From the NCBI GenBank assembly GCA_029945945.1, contig JAQSDM010000001.1, forward strand, positions 167,986 to 231,985: a DNA stretch of 64,000 bases. Direction: 5' to 3'. Within the stretch, counting starts at the first letter, position 1, and each line of letters starts with the position of its first letter. The stretch comes from Algoriphagus sp. GTDB taxonomy: Bacteria > Bacteroidota > Bacteroidia > Cytophagales > Cyclobacteriaceae. Both the position numbers and the translations under genes were made by a program. The notes beneath the pieces were generated by a model. That model was not told the origin of the DNA and searched no databases. It saw only the letters and a list, made by a program, of their open reading frames with translations. Below, piece after piece: positions 35,160 through 43,927 of this stretch.

Positions 35160-36251
35160 TTATTCCACCCTGCTTTTCACCACCACCAACTGCACAGAGT
35201 TGACCGGGTCGTTACTAAAAATATAGATGTTGCGCTGATCGATACCGAACCTGCCTTTTGGATCAAAGGTTATTTTCATTTCAAGCGTCTCTCCCGGATT
35301 GATGGAGGTCCTAACCATCTCCAGTTTCAGGCATTCACAATTTCCCTGAATCTTTCGAATCTCCAAAACTTGCTGGCCTTTATTAATCAGGCTTACTGTT
35401 CGGGTTTGGACAGCATTCGGACTGATTGTCCCCAAGTTGATTTCTTTGTTTTCAATGAATAGCTGAGGCACAGCATTCAGGTTTTCTTTTGCAAAAGGCG
35501 CAAAATATTCAAATACATCAGCCATTATATCCAATTCGATTTTTTGCTTTTCTCCCCAGGAAATAACAGTCCTGTCTTCAAAAAAGCCCAAATCATTTTT
35601 GGCTTTCCCATCATAGGAAATCAACAAAAGGCCTCTTTCCTGTGGCCGGATAGATTCCTGAACTTGCGAAATCTTGATATAAGGCGGCGCCTGAAAATCC
35701 AACTCAGACTTCTCCAGAGTCGATTTGCTGAAATTATAAAACTCCACTTGTTTGAACTTTGGCTCATTGGTAAAAGCCTCTCCCATGTTCACTTTTGAAA
35801 GCCTGAATCCCAAATCTGCCTTTCTCACCCCGTAAATTGCTTCCGGGTTTTCAGGATAAGGGATGGCTGTTCCTTCGATAAACAACGTGTCCTGAGTTCC
35901 TGCCAGATTCCCTTTCACCACAATCATCCTTGAAAAAAATCCTACTCCGGAACTAGGGTCAAAGGAGACTTTGACTGTTCCTTCCTCGCCAACTTTCAGA
36001 GTATCTTTTGTATAATCCGCAGTGGTGCAACCACAATCCGTCCAGACTTTTTCGATGAAAAAAAGTGAGTCTTGCGTATGGGTAAAACTAAACTCAGCGA
36101 CCTGCGGGCCTTGCTCCTCAAGCACAGTTCCCAAATCCACTTTATTGACTTTCCATACCAATCTGGAAGTTGGGGCTTGCTGAGCCTGAGCAATTTGGCT
36201 CAAAACCGTCAAAAAAAAGAATGAAAAGAGAGTGTGATAGATTCTGTTCAT
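35160..36251 (-). CDS. Exported DUF1573 protein with two Ig-like domains
   Basis: A 363-residue protein with a signal peptide (cleavage around AQAQQ). The first DUF1573 domain (about 35-130) shows FSFTHTQDSLFFIEKVWTDCGCTTADY with the typical CGC pair and KVSFDPS. The second, near the C-terminus (about 270-360), has EIRKIQGNCECLKLE and ITFDPKGRFG. These immunoglobulin-like modules are widespread in exported Bacteroidota proteins, and their role is unknown. It is divergent from trpS with only 70 bases between. Confidence 0.88.
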   Translation of the reverse strand: MNRIYHTLFSFFFLTVLSQIAQAQQAPTSRLVWKVNKVDLGTVLEEQGPQVAEFSFTHTQDSLFFIEKVWTDCGCTTADYTKDTLKVGEEGTVKVSFDPSSGVGFFSRMIVVKGNLAGTQDTLFIEGTAIPYPENPEAIYGVRKADLGFRLSKVNMGEAFTNEPKFKQVEFYNFSKSTLEKSELDFQAPPYIKISQVQESIRPQERGLLLISYDGKAKNDLGFFEDRTVISWGEKQKIELDIMADVFEYFAPFAKENLNAVPQLFIENKEINLGTISPNAVQTRTVSLINKGQQVLEIRKIQGNCECLKLEMVRTSINPGETLEMKITFDPKGRFGIDQRNIYIFSNDPVNSVQLVVVKSRVE

Positions 36252-36321
36252 ACCTGCAATTAACGCATATTTTCAAACGTATTGTAGGTCGTTTTACTTA
36301 ATTTGCGCCAAAATTCAACCA

Positions 36322-37296
36322 ATGGCAAGAGTACTGACAGGCATTCAAAGTAGTGGAAGACCGCATCTGGGAAATATCCTCGGGGCGATCATGCCAGCAA
36401 TCGAGCTCATCAACCAGAATCAGGAAGAGTCCTATATTTTCATCGCGGACCTTCATTCCCTGACTACTTCGAAAGACGGAGAACTTCGAAAGCAAAACAC
36501 ACTTGCCGTGGCTGCGGCCTGGTTAGCCTTTGGTCTTGACATCAAAAAGACCACTTTTTACAGACAATCCAGAAGACCGGAAGTCACTGAACTGACTTGG
36601 TATCTCAACTGCTTCACTCCCTTTCCGATGCTGGCAAATGCGCATAGCTTCAAGGATAAAGCTGAGCGATTGGCAGATGTGAATGCCGGACTTTTCACCT
36701 ATCCGGTTTTGATGGCTTCGGACATTTTGCTCTATTCCGCCAATTTGGTTCCTGTCGGAAAAGATCAACTTCAGCACTTGGAAATGGCGAGAGATATAGC
36801 TTCGGCATTCAACCATCAGGTTGGAGAGGAAGTTTTGGTTTTACCCGAACCGCGAATCAGCGAAGCAGTAAAGATCATTCCCGGCATCGATGGTCAGAAG
36901 ATGAGCAAGTCTTACAACAACTTCATCGATATTTTCCTTCCGGAAAAAGAACTCAAGAAAGTCGTCGGAAGCATCGTCACCGACAGCACCCCGCTGGAAG
37001 AACCCAAAGATCCTGACACTTGTAACGTCTTCAAACTGTACAGTCTGATGGGAACTGAGGACCAAATCAAAACAATGCGGGAAAATTACCTTGGCGGAAA
37101 TTATGGCTATGGCCATGCAAAAAAGGCTTTGCTGGAATTGATCCTCGATAAGTTTTCGAAGCAGAGAATCGCCTTTGATTCCTTTATGAGCAATCCTGCC
37201 GAAATCGAAAAAAATCTAGCAGCTGGTGAAGAAAAAGCGAAAGCCGTGGCAATGGAACTTCTGAATCGGGTGAGAGAGAAATTGGGATTTATATAG
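36322..37296 (+). CDS. trpS: Tryptophan--tRNA ligase
   Basis: A 324-residue class I aminoacyl-tRNA synthetase. The HIGH-type motif is PHLGN (residues 14-18, in GIQSSGRPHLGNILGA) and the KMSKS motif is exact (193-197). The length and the run IADLHSLTT, FYRQSRRPEV and NCFTPFPMLANAHS are typical of bacterial TrpS. It charges tRNA-Trp in the cytoplasm. It is a single gene with a terminator after it. I looked at the short leader for a Trp-rich attenuator peptide and saw none. Confidence 0.96.
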   Translation: MARVLTGIQSSGRPHLGNILGAIMPAIELINQNQEESYIFIADLHSLTTSKDGELRKQNTLAVAAAWLAFGLDIKKTTFYRQSRRPEVTELTWYLNCFTPFPMLANAHSFKDKAERLADVNAGLFTYPVLMASDILLYSANLVPVGKDQLQHLEMARDIASAFNHQVGEEVLVLPEPRISEAVKIIPGIDGQKMSKSYNNFIDIFLPEKELKKVVGSIVTDSTPLEEPKDPDTCNVFKLYSLMGTEDQIKTMRENYLGGNYGYGHAKKALLELILDKFSKQRIAFDSFMSNPAEIEKNLAAGEEKAKAVAMELLNRVREKLGFI

Positions 37297-37391
37297 TCTG
37301 GAATAACTACCGAAGTTGAAATTTCGCACTTGATTCTAAGGTAATCCTGCTCCCTCCTTCGTCTGAATGAACTGCAACCTTGAAAAACAAA

Positions 37392-37414
37392 AAAGCCCGG
37401 CAGAACCGGGCTTT
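37392..37414. terminator. Bidirectional terminator between trpS and the convergent gene
   Basis: AAAGCCCGG and CCGGGCTTT form a 9-bp perfect stem with a 5-base loop (CAGAA), with A and T runs outside. It lies between two convergent stop codons. Confidence 0.88.
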
Positions 37415-37431
37415 CATTTTATATGCTTCTT

Positions 37432-37854
37432 TTATCTGCTTTTCCAGATATCCTTCAGCGGCTTTCCGTTTATAATCATCAAGATTCTTACTGGATTGGG
37501 AACCAGCACAAGTCTCACATCCTGTCGATCAAACTGATCTGACTCGATGGGAACTCCTTCCCTACCTGTCACTTCATAGGTAACTACCCCGTTTGCATCA
37601 GGAAGTACGGGCTTGTATTTATTGGCGATATAGGCTGTAGGAAGCAAGATATCTGTATCCGACTTGAGACGAGTGTAGATCTTCTCAAACTCCTTCTCCA
37701 AAACTCCCTCGTAGTTTTCATTGAAATCATCCTCCAAGTCATGAATCGCTTCTTCTAGGTCATCATACTTTTCGTCGCTGTAGTCCATTGCACTCAGCTG
37801 ATTCTTCTTTTCGACAATTTCCGTTAGCTCCTTATCCAGCTTTTCCCAATTCAT
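37432..37854 (-). CDS. Conserved-looking acidic protein of unknown function
   Basis: A 140-residue soluble protein. Residues 1-65 are rich in Glu/Asp/Lys and should be helical, possibly a coiled-coil (MNWEKLDKELTEIVEKKN, DDLEEAIHDLEDDFNENY). Residues 66-140 look like a small alpha/beta domain ending INGKPLKDIWKS. I do not recognise the family. It has its own promoter region of 74 bases and shares a terminator with trpS; the neighbours do not suggest a role. Confidence 0.75.
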   Translation of the reverse strand: MNWEKLDKELTEIVEKKNQLSAMDYSDEKYDDLEEAIHDLEDDFNENYEGVLEKEFEKIYTRLKSDTDILLPTAYIANKYKPVLPDANGVVTYEVTGREGVPIESDQFDRQDVRLVLVPNPVRILMIINGKPLKDIWKSR

Positions 37855-37928
37855 TTCTTAATTCCTTTTTTGGTTCGTGATGCAAAGATGCGATTCCCAC
37901 TTTTTATGACCTATATAATTTTGAGAAA

Positions 37929-38897
37929 TTAACTCACCAACAGGATTTTTCCGTTTCTTCCGGGAGTTTCATAGGCTGCGATTGCTTCTTTGAACTGTTC
38001 CAAAGGATATTTCGCTGCTACATCGACTTGCTCAGAATGTTGGATTAAAAATCCAAAAACCGTCTTAATCGCCTTTCCTTTATCAGAATCTGATAAAGAA
38101 TCCATCCAACTTGACAGCCAGAATCCTTCAACTTTGAGATCTTTGAAGATCAGCAAACCGCTGTTTAGTGGGATATTCTCAAGGCTGAGCAATCCAAAAA
38201 CCATCATTTTTCCGCCAGTCTTCAGCGAAGCCAAAGCTTTGGCACCCAAAACTCCTCCTACCGCATCAAATACGACAGAAACTCCCTCGCCAGTTTGCTC
38301 AGCGATTACTTTCTGAAGTTTTTCCTTTTCTGTATTGATCACAAGATCAGCTCCAAGCTTTTGCAAAAGCTCTTTTTGATCGTCATGTCTGACAGTTGCT
38401 GCTACTTTGATCCCTTTGGCTTTGGCCATCTGAATCGCAAACTTTCCAAAGGCAGAAGCCCCTGCTGTAATCAGTAACCAATCCCCGGTTTGCAATCCGG
38501 ATTTCTCAACCATTGCATACGCTGTGATCGGATTGACAAAAGCCTGGCAAGCTACCTCATCGCTCATCGCATCCGGAACAGGAATCACGAGCGCTGCGGG
38601 CACACAAAGATATTCTCTCCAAGTTCCTATCGCTGTAAACATCACACGTGTACCAACCGGAACTTTTCCTGCTTCATCTGATTTGGTAACGACACCGCTT
38701 GCCTCAAAACCTGCACTGCTTGGCAATTTGGGTGTGATTCCATACATCCCTCTCACAAACATGATATCGGAGGGATTAATATTTCTGGCTGTCACACGGA
38801 CCTGCACCTCATGCGGTTTTGGTTCCGGCAAAGCCGATTCTTTCAATTGTAAAACGTCCTGTGGCAATCCGGTTGCTTCAAAAATTACTTCTTTCAT
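37929..38897 (-). CDS. Zinc-independent medium-chain dehydrogenase/quinone reductase-like protein
   Basis: A 322-residue MDR-superfamily protein: GroES-like N-domain (EVQVRVTARNINPSDIMFVRG, with no zinc-ligand cysteines visible), then a Rossmann domain with LLITAGASAFGKFAIQMAKAKG, where the NADPH motif is AxxxxG. The last part ends NGKILLVS, as in quinone oxidoreductase and enoyl reductase-like members. Likely substrates are quinones or 2-enoyl thioesters, and it uses NADPH. It is divergent from the acyl-CoA cluster downstream and may belong to the same metabolic context. Confidence 0.85.
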   Translation of the reverse strand: MKEVIFEATGLPQDVLQLKESALPEPKPHEVQVRVTARNINPSDIMFVRGMYGITPKLPSSAGFEASGVVTKSDEAGKVPVGTRVMFTAIGTWREYLCVPAALVIPVPDAMSDEVACQAFVNPITAYAMVEKSGLQTGDWLLITAGASAFGKFAIQMAKAKGIKVAATVRHDDQKELLQKLGADLVINTEKEKLQKVIAEQTGEGVSVVFDAVGGVLGAKALASLKTGGKMMVFGLLSLENIPLNSGLLIFKDLKVEGFWLSSWMDSLSDSDKGKAIKTVFGFLIQHSEQVDVAAKYPLEQFKEAIAAYETPGRNGKILLVS

Positions 38898-38991
38898 AGT
38901 TGGGTCTATTTTAAAATGGACTGAGATATCAGATTATATTGGTTAAAGATAAGAATATGTTACGGGGTTCGGCTTATGGCTGCGCAAGTCA

Positions 38992-39010
38992 GCTCTGGGG
39001 GGAAACCCCA
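38992..39010. repeat. GC-rich hairpin in the leader of the acyl-CoA cluster
   Basis: TGGGG and CCCCA (38996-39000 and 39006-39010) pair around a GGAAA loop inside a locally GC-rich stretch of about 80 bases that differs from the AT-rich flanks. It could be an RNA structure in the 5' leader or a remnant of a repeat element. Confidence 0.3.
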
Positions 39011-39116
39011 CTCAGCCACCGATCATTCTCGGTTCCGAAGAAAGGAAATCCTCCTTAAAACTACGTCGAAGCCCTTTTTTTCTTATCTTAATACGAAAGA
39101 AATAAACCCACAAATT

Positions 39117-39884
39117 ATGGACTTATCATCAGTTTTTTCATTGGACGGCAAAGTTGCTCTTGTCACCGGGGCAAGTAAAGGAATAGGTTTTGAAATTGCA
39201 GAGATTTTTGCCGCAGCAGGAGCAAAAGTGGTCTTAAGTAGCAGAAAGCAGGATGCTGTGGACGAAATGGCGGATAAACTTCGTTGCCAAGGGTATGAGG
39301 CCAGTGGAGTTGCTTGCAATGTCGGTCACATGGAAGAGCTTCCTCTCTTGGTGGAAAAAACTGTAGCCCTTTATGGACAAATCGATATTCTTGTCAACAA
39401 TGCCGCTGTGAATCCAGTCTTCGGACCTGTTCATGAGACAAGCTTGGAAGTTTTTGACAAAATCATGGATGTCAATGTGAAAGCAGCTTTTGAGCTTTGC
39501 AGACTTTGCTATCCTCATCTTCGAAAATCAAATGGTGCATCTGTAATCAATATCAGTTCCATCGGAGGATTATCTCCCGAACCGGGATTGGGAATCTACA
39601 GCATCAGCAAAGCTGCCCTGATCTCACTGACGAAGGTTTTTGCAAAAGAATGGGGAGATTCCAAAATCCGTGTAAACGCCATCTGCCCCGGATTGATCAA
39701 AACTAAGTTCTCTGAAGCACTTTGGTCAAATGATAAAATCATGGAGGTCATCTTGAAACAACTTGCTATTAAACGGGCAGGAACAAGTGAAGAAATCGGT
39801 GCTATGGCACTTTTCCTTGCATCAGGAGCTTCTTCCTACACTACCGGAGCAGTGCTTACAGCTGACGGCGGATTTACTATTTAA
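39117..39884 (+). CDS. Short-chain dehydrogenase/reductase (SDR)
   Basis: I start it at the ATG giving MDLSSVFSLDGKVALVTG (255 residues, the standard SDR size); the longer open frame adds 47 residues of basic, low-complexity sequence. The cofactor motif is TGASKGIG (17-24), the NNA motif is present in VNNAAVNPVFG, and the catalytic YxxxK is Y161/K165, with the serine in INISSIGG. The ending TTGAVLTADGGF is typical. It starts the plus-strand cluster and lies eight bases before the acyl-CoA dehydrogenase. In related lva-type pathways an SDR reduces a 4-keto-acyl-CoA; that role here is inferred. Confidence 0.9.
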   Translation: MDLSSVFSLDGKVALVTGASKGIGFEIAEIFAAAGAKVVLSSRKQDAVDEMADKLRCQGYEASGVACNVGHMEELPLLVEKTVALYGQIDILVNNAAVNPVFGPVHETSLEVFDKIMDVNVKAAFELCRLCYPHLRKSNGASVINISSIGGLSPEPGLGIYSISKAALISLTKVFAKEWGDSKIRVNAICPGLIKTKFSEALWSNDKIMEVILKQLAIKRAGTSEEIGAMALFLASGASSYTTGAVLTADGGFTI

Positions 39885-39892
39885 CAGAACTC

Positions 39893-41110
39893 ATGCAAGA
39901 ATTCCAAAATTACCCGGCATCCGAACTCCAGTTGCTGCTTGAAAAGTATCGCTCTTTTGTCAAAACACATTTATTCCCGATTGACCTGGAAGTCGTGATC
40001 GGTCCCTTCAAAAAATATTTACCGATCCTTTCTGAGCTTCGCCAAAAAGCCAAATCCGAAGGATTATTTGCTCCACATCTTACCCTTGAAGAAGGCGGAC
40101 TTGGCTTGACATTGGTTCAGTTTGCTCAGGTTTCTGAGATTTTGGGACAAAGTCCATTAGGGCATTATGTATTCAATTGCAACGCTCCGGACATCGGTAA
40201 CATGGAATTGCTCCATCTTTTCGGTTCGGACTATCAGAAGAAAACCTTCCTTGAACCTCTTCAGCGCGGAGAAATCCGAAGCTGCTTTGCCATGACTGAA
40301 CCCAAACTTGCCGGAAGCAATCCTGTAAATCTGGCTACAATGGCCGTGAAGGAAGGAAATCACTATCGCATCAACGGACATAAATGGTTTACCACCGCCG
40401 CTGACGGTGCCCAGTTCACGATCGTGATGGCGGTGACAAATCCTGAATCAGAATCACCTTATCAAAAAGCAAGTATGATCATCGTGCCTTTAGATACGCC
40501 CGGTTACAGGCTGGTCAGAAATATTCCTGTGATGGGAGAAGCCGGGGAAGATTATTTATCACATGGTGAAGTGGTTTTTGAGGATTGCCTCATCCCTATC
40601 GAAAACCTGATCGGGCTCGAAGGACAAGGTTTTGCTTTGGCACAGGAAAGACTTGGTCCGGGCAGAATCCACCATTGCATGCGCTGGATTGGGATCTGTG
40701 AGCGGGTTTTTGACCTGATGTGTCGAAGAGCAATTTCCAGGGAATTGGATTATGGAAAACCATTAGCTGAAAAACAAACCATCCAAAACTGGATTGCCGA
40801 AAGCCGTGCTGAGATCAAAGCAAGCCGATTGATGGTGATGGACACTGCCGAAAAAATGCAGCAGTTTGGTGCCAAAGCAGTCCGTGAAGACATTTCCACC
40901 ATCAAATTCTTTGTTGCAGATATACTCATGAAAGTGATCGATCGCGCTATTCAGGTTCATGGAGCTTTGGGAATTACCGATGATACACTTTTATCATTTT
41001 GGTACCGCCACGAGCGCGGAGCAAGAATCTATGACGGTCCTGACGAAGTGCATAAATCAGCATTGGCAAGAAGTATTTTAAAAAGTTATGCCGCTGCAAA
41101 TGTCAAATGA
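39893..41110 (+). CDS. Acyl-CoA dehydrogenase of the ACAD10/ACAD11 type
   Basis: A 405-residue flavoprotein with the usual three domains. FAMTEPKLAGSNPVNLATMAV and INGHKWFTTAADGAQFTIVM mark the FAD-contact strands, and the C-domain has AIQVHGALGITDD and RIYDGPDEVHKSALAR. The ending YDGPDEVH-K is the ACAD10/11-like form. It is directly followed by a phosphotransferase-fold kinase with which it overlaps; in animals both domains are fused in ACAD10/ACAD11, and in Pseudomonas the lva pathway has the same pair. I infer the same chemistry, elimination of phosphate from a 4-phosphoacyl-CoA. Confidence 0.88.
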   Translation: MQEFQNYPASELQLLLEKYRSFVKTHLFPIDLEVVIGPFKKYLPILSELRQKAKSEGLFAPHLTLEEGGLGLTLVQFAQVSEILGQSPLGHYVFNCNAPDIGNMELLHLFGSDYQKKTFLEPLQRGEIRSCFAMTEPKLAGSNPVNLATMAVKEGNHYRINGHKWFTTAADGAQFTIVMAVTNPESESPYQKASMIIVPLDTPGYRLVRNIPVMGEAGEDYLSHGEVVFEDCLIPIENLIGLEGQGFALAQERLGPGRIHHCMRWIGICERVFDLMCRRAISRELDYGKPLAEKQTIQNWIAESRAEIKASRLMVMDTAEKMQQFGAKAVREDISTIKFFVADILMKVIDRAIQVHGALGITDDTLLSFWYRHERGARIYDGPDEVHKSALARSILKSYAAANVK

Positions 41111-42128
41111 ACTTGATTTCACCAGGCTCAAAAAGCATCTGGAAGAGAAATTTTTTTATGATACGGAGAAGATTGAGATTTCTCAGATTTCCGGAGGATA
41201 TTCAAACCTCACCTTTTTGATCCAATCTCCAAAGGGGAAATTTGCTCTGCGCAGACCTCCTTTTGGTGAGAAAATAAGCAAGGCACACGATATGGAGAGG
41301 GAGTTTAATGTGCTCAGTTCTTTAGAAAAAGCCGGTTACTCCAAATCTCCTAAGCCTATTTTCTTTTGTAACGATTCGGATGTTTTTGGAGCTCCATTCT
41401 TTGTGATGGAGTTTGTGGAGGGTTTGATCCTGCGGAATAAGATTCCAAAGGGAATTGAGTTCACTCCTGAAAACTTTCGGAAATTGTCCGAAAAGACACT
41501 TGATTGCCTGCTGGAACTTCATTCTCTGGAGTTGGATGAGTCTGGATTGATCAAACTTGGAAAGCCTGAGGGATACTTAAGCAGACAAGTTGAGGGTTGG
41601 ATCGACCGATATTTCAAAGCCAAAACAAATGAGCTTCCCGAGATGGAAAAAGTGGCGGAATGGCTGAAATCCAATATCCCTTCGGTGGAAAATACCGGCT
41701 TCATCCACAATGATTACAAATACGACAACCTGGTACTTGATCCTGAAAATGTATCGGAAATCAAATCAGTCTTGGATTGGGAAATGGCGACAGTTGGAGA
41801 TCCTTTGATGGATTTGGGGACTTCTCTTGCTTATTGGGCGGAAGCAGATGATCCGGACATTCTCAAAATGTTTAATCTCACCTATCTTCCCGGCAATCTT
41901 ACCCGTAAGGAAGTAATCGGGTATTACGGTCTGAAAAGTCAACTCGACCTGAGTAACATTTTATTCTATTACATATTTGGCTTATTCAAAGTCGCAGTGA
42001 TTGCCCAGCAGATTTACAAGCGATTTACCCAAGGCCATGCAAATGATCCGCGATTTTCGGCTTTGATCCATGTGGTGGAAGCTGCCGGTAAGCGGGCTCA
42101 TGAGAGTATTTTGACAGAAAAAATCTAA
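41088..42128 (+). CDS. Aminoglycoside-phosphotransferase-fold kinase, ACAD10/11 N-domain type
   Basis: A 346-residue protein; a second ATG four codons in gives MSNELDFTRL, an equally good start. The kinase-like fold shows ISGGYSNLTFLIQSPKGKFAL with the nucleotide loop, RRPPFGEKISKAHDMERE, the catalytic loop FIHNDYKYDNLVLD and the metal-binding LDWEMATVGDPLMDLG. It overlaps the acyl-CoA dehydrogenase by 11-23 bases depending on start. Family knowledge: relatives phosphorylate a 4-hydroxyacyl-CoA (LvaA; ACAD10/11 N-domain). The true substrate is not deducible from sequence alone. Confidence 0.86.
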   Translation: MPLQMSNELDFTRLKKHLEEKFFYDTEKIEISQISGGYSNLTFLIQSPKGKFALRRPPFGEKISKAHDMEREFNVLSSLEKAGYSKSPKPIFFCNDSDVFGAPFFVMEFVEGLILRNKIPKGIEFTPENFRKLSEKTLDCLLELHSLELDESGLIKLGKPEGYLSRQVEGWIDRYFKAKTNELPEMEKVAEWLKSNIPSVENTGFIHNDYKYDNLVLDPENVSEIKSVLDWEMATVGDPLMDLGTSLAYWAEADDPDILKMFNLTYLPGNLTRKEVIGYYGLKSQLDLSNILFYYIFGLFKVAVIAQQIYKRFTQGHANDPRFSALIHVVEAAGKRAHESILTEKI

Positions 42129-42131
42129 CCC

Positions 42132-43010
42132 ATGAACATTCAAAACATCACAATACTTGGAGCAGGAACTCTTGGTTCAAGAGTCGCACTCCAATCAGCA
42201 ATTTCCGGGTATCAGGTAACAGTCTTTGACATCAAGCAGGAAGCGCTGGATTTTTCGCTGAATACCATGAAGAAGATTCTTCATCAGCTGCATAAATCCG
42301 GTCAAATCAGTCAAGGCCAGGATCATGTGGTTTTAGGCAGAATTAAGTTCACCCTAGATCCGGCTGAGGCAGTAAAAGACGCTGATTTCGTCAATGAAAG
42401 TGTGACCGAAGACCTCAGATTGAAGAAGAAGGTTTGGCAACAATTTGCTCCTTTGGCACCAGAAAAAACCGTCTTCACCACCAATACTTCCTACATGCTG
42501 GCTTCCATGTTTGCGGAGGACTCCGGCAGGCCTGAAAAGTTTTGCGCGTTCCACTTTCACGATGTTTTCTATTCTCGAGTGGTGGATATCATGCCTCATC
42601 CAGGAACAGATCCTGCCATTGTGACTATGTTGGAAGAACTTGGTCGAAATCTAAATCAGGTTCCTGTGCTTGTCAAAAAAGAGAATCCAGGCTACATCTT
42701 CAACTCGATGTTGTTGGCCTTGATCGGATCGGCAGGCAAGCTTTTGACCGGAGAAGTCGCAGAAGTGGAAGCAATCGATAAATCCTGGATGGTCAATTTC
42801 CATATGCCAATGGGACCATTTGGTATTCTGGATAATGTCGGGCTTGATACCGCCTGGCATATCACCCGAAGTAAATCTGATCCGGCAAGTGAAGCTTTCG
42901 CAGCCTTATTGAAAACCTATTTGGATCAGGGAAAACTAGGTGAAAAGTCAGGAGAAGGCTTCTATAAATACCCAAACCCTGCTTATAAAGACCCTGAGTT
43001 TGTGAAATAA
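42132..43010 (+). CDS. 3-hydroxyacyl-CoA dehydrogenase (3-hydroxybutyryl-CoA type)
   Basis: A 292-residue protein of the single-function size. The NAD motif is ITILGAGTLGSRVALQSA near residue 10, with the acidic VFD end of the second strand. NESVTEDLRLKKKVW and FTTNTSYMLASM correspond to the VIE and SNTS regions, and FCAFHFHDVFYSRVVDIMPH contains the catalytic histidine of the HFFNP-like motif. It lies three bases after the kinase gene and closes the cluster. The predicted reaction is oxidation of a 3-hydroxyacyl-CoA, which follows logically if the upstream pair turns 4-hydroxy into 3-hydroxy acyl-CoA. Confidence 0.88.
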   Translation: MNIQNITILGAGTLGSRVALQSAISGYQVTVFDIKQEALDFSLNTMKKILHQLHKSGQISQGQDHVVLGRIKFTLDPAEAVKDADFVNESVTEDLRLKKKVWQQFAPLAPEKTVFTTNTSYMLASMFAEDSGRPEKFCAFHFHDVFYSRVVDIMPHPGTDPAIVTMLEELGRNLNQVPVLVKKENPGYIFNSMLLALIGSAGKLLTGEVAEVEAIDKSWMVNFHMPMGPFGILDNVGLDTAWHITRSKSDPASEAFAALLKTYLDQGKLGEKSGEGFYKYPNPAYKDPEFVK

Positions 43011-43057
43011 AATACTTATCCGCAACTTTCAATAGAGAAAAAGCAAACCAATATTTT

Positions 43058-43927
43058 ATGAAAACAGAATCTAAAAATCATCGTTGGTTTTGCTTTAAGT
43101 CATCTTCAATCTTCATTTTCTGTGCAATTCTGATTCCTTTTATTTCTTTTGCTCAGGCTCAAAAAGATTCAATTGAGGTACCAAAAGAAAGTTTTTTTGG
43201 AATTGCGATCGGGCTTAGACCACAAAGCATCCGGGATCAATTGGTAACTGAAATGAAGTACAGCGGTTCTCCTTTCTATCTAAACATCAACCATATCAAA
43301 ACGAAGAAGCAAACCGTCAGAAGTCTGAATATTGAATCTTCCATCGGCTCTCTTAAAACCAACTCTTTTGAAATCGGAAAATCAAATTCCAGGTTTATTC
43401 AACCCAGTTTTGATCAATATTGGAATGAAATAAGTTACTCGCATCTGTTTCAGATCCATTCCGGAAAAGCCGGAAAATTATATCTGGGTCCAGTCATTTC
43501 ACATACAATAAATCTTCGTCTCTCTACACGCTGGGACAATAGTCAAATCAATTATGATATTTCTGGCCTTTTAATCGGGGAAGTCGCCTATCAGCGAGAA
43601 TTCAATTTTTGGAAGAAGTCGATGAAGTTTCAGGGAAGTCTAAGGCTTCCATTAGTTGGTTATTTACTTCGCCCGCCTTATTCAGGAGTACCGGATTTCC
43701 TGGATCATGAAAAGGATTTATTGACCGATATTTTTTCCAATAACTATGCGGTCTGGATGGGAGATTTTCCCAAAACCCAGTTTCGATCCCTGGTGGAATT
43801 CCCAATTGCTAGCGGAAATAAAATGCAAATCGTCTACAACTGGGAGTACTATTCTTTCCAAAATCCGAACAGTGTGCAGTCAGGAGCTCATACCCTAGCC
43901 GTCAACTTCTTATTGAAAGCCAAATGA
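43058..43927 (+). CDS. Exported protein of unknown function, probable outer-membrane barrel
   Basis: A 289-residue protein with a basic N-terminus and hydrophobic signal (about residues 14-33, ending FISFAQAQ). The rest is strand-rich with paired aromatic residues (FQIHSGKAGKLYLGPVISH, QIVYNWEYYSF) and ends LAVNFLLKAK, as in small barrels. I recognise no family. It overlaps the S41 protease by four bases (ATGA), so the two proteins are made together and are probably functionally linked. Confidence 0.7.
   Translation: MKTESKNHRWFCFKSSSIFIFCAILIPFISFAQAQKDSIEVPKESFFGIAIGLRPQSIRDQLVTEMKYSGSPFYLNINHIKTKKQTVRSLNIESSIGSLKTNSFEIGKSNSRFIQPSFDQYWNEISYSHLFQIHSGKAGKLYLGPVISHTINLRLSTRWDNSQINYDISGLLIGEVAYQREFNFWKKSMKFQGSLRLPLVGYLLRPPYSGVPDFLDHEKDLLTDIFSNNYAVWMGDFPKTQFRSLVEFPIASGNKMQIVYNWEYYSFQNPNSVQSGAHTLAVNFLLKAK

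Noticed and set aside
38976..39116. N-terminal extension of the SDR
   Set aside because: The standard SDR begins at the ATG at 39117. The extra sequence is basic and covers the GC-rich leader hairpin.
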